Of a stretch of DNA of 28,374 nt, positions 8,504 to 15,760 are shown piece by piece (position 1 is the first letter of the stretch; each line of letters opens with the position of its first letter). This DNA is from CAZJDM01 sp964544765 (lineage in GTDB: Bacteria; Bdellovibrionota_B; Oligoflexia; CAYFLR01), in NCBI GenBank assembly GCA_964544765.1, contig CAZJDM010000045.1, positions 1-28,374 on the forward strand. Reading direction: 5' to 3'. The notes beneath the pieces were generated by a model. The model saw only the letters and a list, made by a program, of their open reading frames with translations. It searched no databases and was not told the origin of the DNA. Both the position numbers and the translations under genes were made by a program.

Positions 8504-8521
8504 ATTGTGCGCTGGAAAGTG
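8504..8521 (+). repeat. Copy 2 of an 18-nt dispersed motif, next to the receiver gene's ribosome-binding site
   Basis: ATTGTGCGCTGGAAAGTG is identical to 14158-14175 and similar to 1184-1200. Here it ends one base before the AAAGGAG ribosome-binding region of the receiver gene at 8536, so it lies in that gene's 5' leader. Confidence 0.55.
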
Positions 8522-8535
8522 AAAGGAGATTAGAT

Positions 8536-9060
8536 ATGCACTTAATTAAGGGCTTACGAGTATTATATGTAGAAGATGATCCCGATGTAAGGTTTGTAAC
8601 TTGTGAGATGTTATGTGAGTTATTTAGTTCGGTTGATGTAGCCGCAGATGGTGAACAAGGACTAGAAAAATATAAATCTACTCAGTATGATTTAGTAATA
8701 ACTGATATTAAAATGCCCAAAATGAATGGGATAGAGATGATCAGTAAAATAAAATCTATTAATAAGAATCAGAAGTTTGTAGTAATTTCTGGCTATGATG
8801 AATCCAGCCAGCATTTGTTTTTCATTAGTCATGGCGTCAGCAATTTTATTTTAAAACCTTTTGATTTTCAGAAATTGGTTGAGGGATTATCACCTGTTTG
8901 TCAGGATATTTGTAATGCCAAAAGTATCAATCAATTACATAAAGAACTATTTTCCAAGATGAATCCGTTGAATGAATCTAATACTTTGATAGATGAAAAA
9001 GGGAGTTCTTTAAAAGCATTTATTAAAGGACAGTATTTGCCAATGTATAGCTTGTCTTGA
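8536..9060 (+). CDS. Stand-alone response-regulator receiver protein
   Basis: The 174-aa product is a single CheY-like receiver (residues 1-125) with acidic pocket residues in YVEDDPD, the phosphoacceptor Asp57 in ITDIKMP, a Ser at the conserved Thr/Ser position (VVISGYD, Ser85) and Lys107 in LKPF. A tail of about 50 residues follows without a recognisable output domain. The ATG at 8536 is chosen because GAAAGGAG lies about eight bases upstream; a longer frame back to 8386 adds residues unlike a receiver. It probably acts by protein contact or as a phosphorelay intermediate. No kinase is adjacent; the CheA-like protein at 2990 is the nearest candidate partner, which is only an inference. The gene converges on the 596-aa gene with a five-base gap. 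Confidence 0.88.
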   Translation: MHLIKGLRVLYVEDDPDVRFVTCEMLCELFSSVDVAADGEQGLEKYKSTQYDLVITDIKMPKMNGIEMISKIKSINKNQKFVVISGYDESSQHLFFISHGVSNFILKPFDFQKLVEGLSPVCQDICNAKSINQLHKELFSKMNPLNESNTLIDEKGSSLKAFIKGQYLPMYSLS

Positions 9061-9065
9061 TCCTA

Positions 9066-10856
9066 TTAAAACCTAACTCTTGATTCTTTTAAAACTGAAC
9101 ATGGAAACGAAGGGTTTGCTGTTACTACTTCTTCAGACGCAACAGCCATGGCAACTATCTTCTTTCTTTTTAATAGCAAAATGGCATCGCCAAAACGAGC
9201 AAATGAATGTCCCTTAAATGAATTATTTATAATTACATCTATATCAGAACCAGGATCTATAACTTGCCAAACTCCTGTTTTATAATTTTTAATAAAACTA
9301 TTTGCTAGTCTTTTACCTTCTATAGGACTAGGTTGTTGCCTATTCGAAATAGCATCTCGATAATCCTGAGAGGAGTACAGATCTGCTAAACGTTTCTTGG
9401 TTACTTGTCTATGAATGCGATTGACAGCTCTTCTCAAAAACCGTCCAGCTCCTAAAAATTTGTCTTCTACTGCTTTTCCTCTCCTTTCAATTATAATTGT
9501 TATTGCAAAACCAAGAGAAGGTTCTTTTAATAGTATCTCATATAATTCTTTTAAAAGTATTAATCTTTTTTTTAAATTCAATAGCCTTTGTTTTACTTTA
9601 TAAAAGATTCGTTCAGTTCGGCTGACTTTTACGTTTACTCCGGTTAATTCTTTTGTTCTGGCTGCATAAGCATCTAAAAATGCTAGTACAATATCTGATG
9701 AGTATATACCTGAGATATCAAAAAATAATAATTGTCCGAAATATCTCATCATAAAACCGCCAGGAGTAATTATCATAGGATCATCGATACTTTCTTGGTT
9801 GTAAGTATTGATTATTTTGGCTGGTCTTTCTCCTGTTAGCCATTCAGGAAAAAGAGGTTTCCTTGTTGCCAATCTAATAACAAAATCGAACATATGATCA
9901 TGAGCATCTCTGGCTAAGGTAGTCCTAATGTGGTTATTATCATCTATGCCTAATAATAAGTTTTGTGTGTGATATCCACCATGTATTCCCGCTTTATAAT
10001 GTAAATCGGCTTGTATTCTTGCCAGTCTTGGTATTAGTTCTGTAAGAAACCAAGCTAACGGCGTCAATCCGTTACTCGCAGCTGCTTGTATTACTGGTTT
10101 ACTAAAGACACAATTTTGTAATGCAATATGGTCCGGTGTATCTTGAGCTAAATACGCATCTATAAGCTGGATTTTTTCTGTCATTTCATCTCTTGAAAGA
10201 CCCAAAAAAGCATGCATTGGCCATAATTGAAGTCCTTCTTGAGTTAGTTTTGAGGGGGTTTGAAAATCTCTAATAATATTTCCAACAGTTTTTTCACCAA
10301 ACCCAACAAAACCTGTTCTTTCAGGTAGAAAGTGAAATTCTGGGTTTTGTGGAAATTCACCTTCCAATGCAGCCGTTATCCAATGACTTCTTTTTAATGA
10401 ATTGGTTGTTTTATTTTGAACAGAAGAATCGCCATTTACTTTTACAACAAAGGCTTTGTCTGGAGATGCTTTGTGCCATACTAAATAGGAGTTATGACCA
10501 CTGATTTTAACGCCTTGCCAATCAGATGTATTAGGGGAACCTAAAACTCCTCTAAGTTCTTCAATAACATTGTTGTATTCATCTATGTTAGGAACAAATA
10601 GCCTTGAGTGAGCGATTTGTCTCGGCAGATTATTATGTTCTTGGCTTACAGAAAACACAATCATATCAACTATAGGATGATCATCTCTTGGAGTAGCCGT
10701 ATGTCTGGATACTAAATTTCTTCTATTTTCATGAGATATAAAAGAACTCCATAAAGCAGGAGCTTGAGTGGGTTGGCTATTTAACCAAGTACCTCTTAAC
10801 CCAAATAAAAAAATGATCACAATTAACAATGATTGAATATATTTCTCAGTTTTCAT
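9066..10856 (-). CDS. Exported protein with IucA/IucC-like (kinase-fold-like) catalytic-loop signature
   Basis: The 596-aa protein starts with a signal peptide or membrane anchor (residues 6-22, LIVIIFLFGL core). YLVWHKASPDKAFVVKVNG (124-142) resembles the strand that carries the ATP-binding Lys (Lys139). Residues 291-324 (HGGYHTQNLLLGID, then LARDAHDHMFDF) follow the pattern H-x-QN-x-L ... R-D seen in the catalytic loop and metal-binding segment of IucA/IucC-type siderophore synthetases, which have a protein-kinase-like fold. The C-terminal 200 residues are basic and helical, ending in a small alpha/beta-looking segment. The N-terminal part has no clear IucA/IucC homology and an exported member would be unusual, so the true activity is open. 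It lies downstream of a secreted protein gene and a TIGR02147 regulator on the same strand. Confidence 0.55.
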   Translation of the reverse strand: MKTEKYIQSLLIVIIFLFGLRGTWLNSQPTQAPALWSSFISHENRRNLVSRHTATPRDDHPIVDMIVFSVSQEHNNLPRQIAHSRLFVPNIDEYNNVIEELRGVLGSPNTSDWQGVKISGHNSYLVWHKASPDKAFVVKVNGDSSVQNKTTNSLKRSHWITAALEGEFPQNPEFHFLPERTGFVGFGEKTVGNIIRDFQTPSKLTQEGLQLWPMHAFLGLSRDEMTEKIQLIDAYLAQDTPDHIALQNCVFSKPVIQAAASNGLTPLAWFLTELIPRLARIQADLHYKAGIHGGYHTQNLLLGIDDNNHIRTTLARDAHDHMFDFVIRLATRKPLFPEWLTGERPAKIINTYNQESIDDPMIITPGGFMMRYFGQLLFFDISGIYSSDIVLAFLDAYAARTKELTGVNVKVSRTERIFYKVKQRLLNLKKRLILLKELYEILLKEPSLGFAITIIIERRGKAVEDKFLGAGRFLRRAVNRIHRQVTKKRLADLYSSQDYRDAISNRQQPSPIEGKRLANSFIKNYKTGVWQVIDPGSDIDVIINNSFKGHSFARFGDAILLLKRKKIVAMAVASEEVVTANPSFPCSVLKESRVRF

Positions 10857-10910
10857 ATATTCAATCTTTTACATAATTTGAACTTAAATGGGAAGCTTAT
10901 TGTTATATTA

Positions 10911-10939
10911 ACGCGATGTGCGGATTTCGCCCATCGCGT
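10911..10939 (-). terminator. GC-rich stem-loop between two minus-strand genes
   Basis: ACGCGATG pairs with CATCGCGT (8 bp), and after one mismatch GCG pairs with CGC around a small loop. It follows the stop of the 162-aa secreted gene by 14 bases and precedes the 596-aa gene. A proper T-run is absent, so it may be an attenuator, an mRNA-stabilising structure or a terminator. Confidence 0.5.
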
Positions 10940-10953
10940 GTTATATTATATAT

Positions 10954-11442
10954 TTAATATTGAGTATTATTTGTTGGTTTAGTTTTGGTGTAGGTGTCTT
11001 CGTAATTACCTCTGATCCCACAATCGATTCCACTGTTGATTCGATCTCCGGTGAGCGAAATATTAATAGTTTCAGAGTCTGCATTGGACTTTTGTTTTAT
11101 AATGATAATTGTAGATATTTGATCTGTTTGTCCATTCTTAGCGTCAGTTTTAGATAGTGTGGACCAGTATAAATTTGGATCCTCTGATGCAAGGTGTTTG
11201 ATTTCAAAATTGCCCTCACATAAATCACCATTCATCCCGCTTGCTGTGTTTAAGGACAATATGAGTTTATTATCTTTTCGAACAATTTCGATTGTACCAG
11301 TAATATATTCGGTGTCAATTTCATATGAGCCTGTAATTTCAGGGGAATCAGCTTTTATAATTCCTGAAAAATACAGAATTGTTGTGCTAAATATCAAAAC
11401 ACTCATTACTCTAAATAGCTCCATTGCTCTAAATAATTTCAT
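10954..11442 (-). CDS. Small secreted protein of unknown function
   Basis: The 162-aa product is started at the ATG at 11442 because AGGAGG lies five bases upstream. A signal peptide spans residues 1 to about 31 (SVLIFSTTILYFSG core, ending IIKA). Its N-terminal part contains an imperfect six-residue duplication (KLFRAM, ELFRVM) from an 18-bp tandem DNA repeat near 11404-11440. The mature protein of about 130 residues is Thr/Ile/Asn-rich, appears beta-stranded, and has two cysteines (GDLCEG, GIDCGI) placed to bridge. I recognise no family; the size and strand pattern resemble small periplasmic binding or inhibitor proteins, but nothing diagnostic is visible. It sits between the TIGR02147 regulator and the 596-aa exported protein. 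Confidence 0.72.
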   Translation of the reverse strand: MKLFRAMELFRVMSVLIFSTTILYFSGIIKADSPEITGSYEIDTEYITGTIEIVRKDNKLILSLNTASGMNGDLCEGNFEIKHLASEDPNLYWSTLSKTDAKNGQTDQISTIIIIKQKSNADSETINISLTGDRINSGIDCGIRGNYEDTYTKTKPTNNTQY

Positions 11443-11541
11443 TACTACCTCCTTTTTACTTCTTTTTTAAAATCAAAAACAGATAGCTTTTTATCAGGTA
11501 AATTGGGGGAGGTGAAAGAAATTCAATCTTTTTTTAATATT

Positions 11542-11564
11542 ACTATCCGCATAATGCGTATAGT
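11542..11564. promoter_or_regulatory. 23-bp near-perfect palindrome, possible operator
   Basis: ACTATCCGCAT and ATGCGTATAGT are inverted repeats matching at 10 of 11 positions around a single central base. The palindrome lies in the 135-base gap between the TIGR02147 gene and the secreted 162-aa gene, about 100 bases upstream of the latter. The short centre fits a dimeric regulator's site better than a terminator. The binding protein is unknown, but the adjacent TIGR02147 regulator is a natural candidate. Confidence 0.35.
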
Positions 11565-11577
11565 AGGTTGTGTTATA

Positions 11578-12393
11578 TTAATAACTTGCTCTAAAAAAAT
11601 TCATATTTAAGAAGGCAATAAGAGATTTTGGTCCTTTTCTTTTAACTAACTCGGCAATTTTACCTTTTGTCTCGGTTAGGATTTGTTTAATGGCTTTTAA
11701 CTCGGTTTCAGAAAGGATAAGGCAAAATGAGTCAAAATAAGATGATTGCTTATCAAAGTTATAACGAAGATGTTCACCTGCTCTGTCAAGTGCGATAGAG
11801 TACACATATTTAACATCATCTCCATCTTCTAAAATAAGGTCATTGGCAATATAGTTATTATCGGGCAACTTTTTTATCAAACCTTTTGATTTAAGATTTT
11901 GAAGACAGTTGGCTACTCTTGTTTTGTTTAAACCTTTTCTGTGTAATTTTTCACAAATCCACTCAGGATCGTCATTAAATTCTTCAACTCCTACTAAACT
12001 AAATATTTCCCATGATAATATATCTTGGAATATTGAAATGTTCTCCTGCTGTTTGTGGGTGTAGTTAATGGACATGCTTTTATAATTCAACAGAATATTT
12101 TGATAATAATGCTTCATAGACTCAGATTTGGCATTTTCAAGCATAATTAATGTTAAAAAATAAGAAGTCTCAATTGATTTTAATTTGAATTTTTCTGCTA
12201 ATTGGTTAGCTTTATCTATATTTAAAGAACGTTTACCATTTACTACCAGCTTTAAATAACTGTCAGAGACTTTAATGGCTCGGGAAAAATATATCAGTGA
12301 GTATTTTGAATTGTTATTTTTATTAGAAGTAATGTAATCTCTGATATATTCTCGGTAATTTATATAGTCAAAGATGGTTAAAGAGGTATCCAT
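11578..12393 (-). CDS. TIGR02147-family (DUF4423) regulatory protein
   Basis: The 271-aa product starts MDTSLTIFDYINYREYIRDY, which with the following SYLKLVVNGKRSLNIDKA and EKFKLKSIETSYFLTLI matches the conserved N-terminus of the TIGR02147 family. That family was first described in Fibrobacter and is common in Bdellovibrio-like bacteria. The first 90 residues contain a Cro-like helix-turn-helix. Residues 130-195 look like a winged helix (NKTRVANCLQNLKSKGLIKKL). The ATG at 12393 is preferred over one at 12420 because AAGGAA lies upstream of it and family similarity begins there. These proteins are thought to be transcription regulators. It faces a secreted-protein gene on plus and heads two exported-protein genes on minus, so local regulation is plausible. 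Confidence 0.8.
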   Translation of the reverse strand: MDTSLTIFDYINYREYIRDYITSNKNNNSKYSLIYFSRAIKVSDSYLKLVVNGKRSLNIDKANQLAEKFKLKSIETSYFLTLIMLENAKSESMKHYYQNILLNYKSMSINYTHKQQENISIFQDILSWEIFSLVGVEEFNDDPEWICEKLHRKGLNKTRVANCLQNLKSKGLIKKLPDNNYIANDLILEDGDDVKYVYSIALDRAGEHLRYNFDKQSSYFDSFCLILSETELKAIKQILTETKGKIAELVKRKGPKSLIAFLNMNFFRASY

Positions 12394-12602
12394 CAAAAAC
12401 AATTCCTTGTGATTATTCAATGCTACTTATTTAATACTACTGATACTACCAAATGGGTTCAATTTGTACCCAAGAAGTTTGTTAAAATGGATATATATCT
12501 TTTGTTGAGGTTAATTGCGACTATATAATTGAAAAATCAACAAGCGCTTCTTGAGTAAACTTGAGTAATAAAAAACAAAAATTTTCACAGGGAGGAAGTA
12601 AG

Positions 12603-13103
12603 ATGAAATACACTATACTTACAATTATTGCCTTTTTAGGATTGGTATCGACGGTCTATTGTTCGGATGATTTTGAAAGTGATGTGATGCCGTGTATTAA
12701 TTGTTCCGCAGTTGTTGTATTAGAGAAAGAATTTGTGGAGAAGTTATCTGATTTGGTTTCAATAATATCTTCCATGCCACTGCATGTAATTGTTGTTACT
12801 ATGCCTGTGTCTGAACCTGAACCTGAACCTGAGTCTAAGCTTTATAGTAATTTCGTTTTGGCGGAAGTGGAAATTGGGATCTTTCCAGAATATGCTAAGC
12901 AAAATGATTTGAATTCTTTTGATGTTGCTCAAACCCTTAAACGGCTTTTAATGAGTAAAGTTGAGCATTGGGGGGTTAGATCAATTTTTGCCAAATATAG
13001 TTTTTTATCAATAGAAGAAAAATTGCTAAAAAATGTTGGAACAATTGGTCATGATGGTGAAAGTGAAGGTTATAGTGATGGGAACTTGAGTCGATATCAA
13101 TAG
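12603..13103 (+). CDS. Small secreted protein of unknown function
   Basis: The 166-aa product starts at the ATG at 12603, six to eight bases after GGGAGGAA; the frame extends back to 12561 without another good start. Residues 1-20 (YTILTIIAFLGLVSTVYC) are a signal peptide. It is probably not a lipoprotein, since the residue before Cys is Tyr. A CINC pair (residues 31-34) follows. A short linker, SEPEPEPESK, is encoded by a GAACCT tandem repeat. The C-terminal half is helical and ends with a Gly/Ser/Asp-rich tail. I do not recognise a family. It is divergent from the TIGR02147 gene, with which it shares a 209-base promoter region, and converges on the barrel gene at 13158. Confidence 0.65.
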   Translation: MKYTILTIIAFLGLVSTVYCSDDFESDVMPCINCSAVVVLEKEFVEKLSDLVSIISSMPLHVIVVTMPVSEPEPEPESKLYSNFVLAEVEIGIFPEYAKQNDLNSFDVAQTLKRLLMSKVEHWGVRSIFAKYSFLSIEEKLLKNVGTIGHDGESEGYSDGNLSRYQ

Positions 13104-13157
13104 TCGAAACTATACACATATATACATACATACGTGCCGTTAGAATAAGTAACTCTA

Positions 13158-13832
13158 TTAGAATAAGTAATTGAATTCTATGGAGGCGTATTCTGACGGC
13201 GCATTTAAAGTGTTATTAAATTTTTCGGTTTTTAAAATGCCCACACGACCAGTGAATCTATAGGATGAATAGCGAGCTGATATTCCAATGCCCAGTTTTA
13301 ACCATCCACCAGTGCTTGAGTACCAACCATTAACCGTGTTAGGATGAATTGTTTTCCAAAAATCTGAATGAGTAATTTTAGTTTTAAATGCTCTTTCATA
13401 ACCTAGGTTGAAGTCAAGGTTCCAGCTAATTTCCCTATATTTTATGTTAATTACTCCGATCATTAACATGGATGAAACGCCAAAAGAAAGAGCTGACCGA
13501 AGTATATCGTTTAATACAATAATTTGTGGACATACAGATAGTGAGACATCGATAATACCATTATTATATAGTGATGTTTCGGCTCCTAATCTAAAACGAT
13601 AGTCATCAAAATTAACTGAAAGATAAGGTATGGCAAATTCTGCTCTGGCTATGGTAGAAGAGAATCCTCTTTGGTAATTGAAAATGAGAGGAAACATTGA
13701 TTGGTCTGTTGCTGTTGTAAAACCGATGGACTGTTGACCTGACTTTAGTGATCTCAAAGCATTGGCATTGATGGTAAATGAAAAATAAGTGAAATTAAAA
13801 AAAATTAAAACAAATAAAAGTTTGTTTTTCAT
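13158..13832 (-). CDS. Probable outer-membrane beta-barrel protein
   Basis: The 224-aa product has a signal peptide (residues 1-25, ending INANA). It is followed by alternating hydrophobic and polar strands of about ten residues typical of small outer-membrane barrels (for example AEFAIPYLSVNFDDYRFRLG and RFTGRVGILKT), and ends in FNYLF with a C-terminal Phe, the usual signal for BAM-mediated insertion. AGGGAGGGG lies about eight bases before the start. The strand count suggests an eight- to ten-stranded barrel. It has a single Cys. No specific family is recognised. The gene belongs to the exported-protein cluster and converges on the secreted 166-aa gene. Confidence 0.65.
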   Translation of the reverse strand: MKNKLLFVLIFFNFTYFSFTINANALRSLKSGQQSIGFTTATDQSMFPLIFNYQRGFSSTIARAEFAIPYLSVNFDDYRFRLGAETSLYNNGIIDVSLSVCPQIIVLNDILRSALSFGVSSMLMIGVINIKYREISWNLDFNLGYERAFKTKITHSDFWKTIHPNTVNGWYSSTGGWLKLGIGISARYSSYRFTGRVGILKTEKFNNTLNAPSEYASIEFNYLF

Positions 13833-13985
13833 TCAAATAACCCCTCCCTATAATCCCTGATGCCAATTTTAGGCGATGTGTAAGATCTGTCTATCACGCA
13901 AATATTGATTATTTAATATATTGTTACCGTCTGTAATAACATTTTTTAAAACTTCATCAAGAGATTTTTTCCTGAGAATAGTATA

Positions 13986-14243
13986 TTGTTAAATACGTCT
14001 ATACCACCGCTGCCATCAGAGATAAGGGCAAAATGGCCTTTAATAGCTATGCAATATGCGGGTTTAGAGATTTACAAACCTACTTGTAACAATACAATTC
14101 TATTGAAAAATAAATTAAGGATTTATTTTTATAAAATTATTAATGCTGTTTTCGAAGATTGTGCGCTGGAAAGTGTGGTGAGATATATTATAATGCTAGA
14201 TTTCACTTTCTTACTTTCATTTGTAAGCATATTTGCGATATAA
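13986..14243 (+). pseudogene. Probable remnant of a glutathione S-transferase N-terminal domain
   Basis: The open frame, readable from about 13950, contains SEIRAKWPLIAMQYAGLEI followed 17 residues later by LLKNK. This has the order and spacing of the GST thioredoxin-like N-terminus, where the usual pattern is CPYxxRARxALxYAGxxV followed by LKNKP. The catalytic-loop Cys-Pro is missing, the sequence diverges after LLKNK, and the frame ends after 85 codons, whereas GSTs have about 200. There is no ATG start and no ribosome-binding site. I read it as a decayed gene, but the resemblance is short and chance cannot be excluded. Confidence 0.35.
14158..14175 (+). repeat. Copy 3 of an 18-nt dispersed motif
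   Basis: ATTGTGCGCTGGAAAGTG is an exact match to 8504-8521, about 130 bases upstream of the M50 protease start and 14 bases before a TATAAT box. The orientation is the same as in the other copies. Confidence 0.55.
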
Positions 14244-14307
14244 TGCGCTATTGAATGAATTGTCCTTGTGGAGTAGTGGTTGACTATTTGATTAAGGGAT
14301 TTTAGAT

Positions 14308-14958
14308 ATGGGAATGCGATCGTTTTCTGAAGCCATTGTCATGGTAATAGTACTTTTGTTAAGCTTAACCGTTCATGAGTATGCCCATGCTCTTGTAGCT
14401 AGTTGGAAGGGTGATAATACTGCTAAAAGTTTGGGACGCTTAACTTTAAATCCTTTTCCTCATATAGACATATTTGGTACTATAGTTTTCCCTTTGATAG
14501 CTCTTTTAACTCATTTGCCAATATTGGGTTGGGCCAAACCTGTTCCGGTGGATCCTCGAAATTTAAAGGAACCGGTTAAGGATATGATGTGGATATCTTT
14601 AGCTGGTCCGGTCTCCAATTTCTCCTTAGCTATTTTGATGGTACTGATTTATTATATTTTAATTTTTACCCCTCTTTATAGTAGTGGTACACATATTTTT
14701 TTATTCTTCAGAAGTATAATATTTATTAATTTAATTTTAGGAACTTTCAATCTTCTTCCTTTAGCGCCATTGGATGGCTGGAGTGTCTTAATGGGTATTC
14801 TCCCACCCAAACATCGTGAATCCTTGGGATGGTTGGAACAATATGGATTTGTAATATTAATGTTATTATTAATTACTGGATTAATCAGGTTTATTTTTAT
14901 AATACCTCAGTTTCTTTATGTATTTCTGATGCAAATGGGAAAGGTAGTTTTTTTATAA
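14308..14958 (+). CDS. Site-2-protease-like M50B membrane metalloprotease
   Basis: The 216-aa polytopic protein has the zinc-binding HEYAH motif (residues 23-27) within the first membrane span and the third-ligand motif NLLPLAPLDGW (148-158, Asp156) in a later span. About five hydrophobic spans are visible, and there is no PDZ domain. This is the compact S2P form often found directly upstream of scpA in delta-type and Gram-positive genomes. It should cleave membrane-embedded substrates, which are unknown. AAGGGA lies eight bases before the ATG. It is the first gene of a tight four-gene operon and ends four bases before scpA. Confidence 0.9.
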   Translation: MGMRSFSEAIVMVIVLLLSLTVHEYAHALVASWKGDNTAKSLGRLTLNPFPHIDIFGTIVFPLIALLTHLPILGWAKPVPVDPRNLKEPVKDMMWISLAGPVSNFSLAILMVLIYYILIFTPLYSSGTHIFLFFRSIIFINLILGTFNLLPLAPLDGWSVLMGILPPKHRESLGWLEQYGFVILMLLLITGLIRFIFIIPQFLYVFLMQMGKVVFL

Positions 14959-14961
14959 AGT

Positions 14962-15717
14962 ATGACTGTTTTTAACGTTAGATGTGAGAACTTTGAAGGT
15001 CCTATGGATCTTCTTTTATATCTGATAAAAATCAATGAGATTGATATCTTTAATATTCCTATTGTTAGATTAACGGGTCAATACTTAGATTATTTAAGAA
15101 CCTTAAGAAATATAAATCTGGATAATTGGGCCGATTTTTTATCCATGGCCTCGAATTTAATTTACATTAAATCGAAAATGCTATTGCCTAAAGCTACAGT
15201 TGATCTTGAGTCCGAAGACGAAATGGAAGATCCTAGGCAAGAGTTAGCCAGAAAATTGAGTGAATATAAACAATATAAAGAGGCGGCGCATATTTTAGAT
15301 CAACTACCTCTTTTAAGAAGAGATGTCTTTACTAATCCCTTAAGTGGTCATTTAAAAGAGATAGTACTAGATGAATTAAATTCAGAAGTGGTTGGTGATA
15401 TTGATAATCTTGCTAGGGCTTTTTATAAGGTTTTATCTAGTTTTGATAAAGAACCTGCCAAGCACCGGATTTCTGCGGATGAAGTGACGGTAGAGCAAAA
15501 AGCTCAGCAGATTAAACAGCTAGTAAAGGAGAAAACCAATTTGACTTTTGAAATGTTGGTTGATTTGTGTGATACTCGTTTGGAGGTAGTTACTCTATTT
15601 TTGGCTCTATTGGAACTAGTGAAATCTAAGCAGATTAATATATATCAGAATCGCAATTATGCCGTGATTTATATATTAGAACCAGGTAAGAAAATGGAAG
15701 ATAATTACCGGGGATAA
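14962..15717 (+). CDS. scpA: Segregation and condensation protein A
   Basis: The 251-aa product is the kleisin subunit that, with ScpB, bridges the SMC dimer in chromosome condensation. The diagnostic N-terminus FEGPMDLLLYLI is followed by DIFNIPIVRLTGQYLDYL and ASNLIYIKSKMLLP, and the C-terminal winged-helix region contains FLALLELVKSKQINIYQ. The length is typical. The start lies four bases after the protease stop, implying translational coupling. No smc gene is in the window. Confidence 0.95.
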   Translation: MTVFNVRCENFEGPMDLLLYLIKINEIDIFNIPIVRLTGQYLDYLRTLRNINLDNWADFLSMASNLIYIKSKMLLPKATVDLESEDEMEDPRQELARKLSEYKQYKEAAHILDQLPLLRRDVFTNPLSGHLKEIVLDELNSEVVGDIDNLARAFYKVLSSFDKEPAKHRISADEVTVEQKAQQIKQLVKEKTNLTFEMLVDLCDTRLEVVTLFLALLELVKSKQINIYQNRNYAVIYILEPGKKMEDNYRG

Positions 15718-15760
15718 GATAAAAAGAGTTTAAACCAGGATACTGGAGGTGTTGCAGTCA

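Larger units (their letters stand above)
13833..14307. other. Intergenic region with GST remnant, repeat copy and promoter-like boxes
   Basis: The region lies between the barrel gene (minus) and the M50 protease gene (plus). It holds a decayed glutathione S-transferase-like frame, the second exact copy of the 18-nt motif (14158-14175), and two TATAAT boxes (14189-14194 and 14239-14244). The boxes could serve the downstream operon, although neither has a well-spaced -35 element. Confidence 0.45.

Noticed and set aside
11159..11470. Plus-strand frame of 103 codons
   Set aside because: It is antisense to the secreted 162-aa gene, which has a strong ribosome-binding site and signal peptide.
13136..13200. 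12-bp inverted repeat between convergent genes at 13103 and 13158
   Set aside because: The right arm lies inside the barrel gene and the loop is 41 bases, so a terminator or operator is doubtful.
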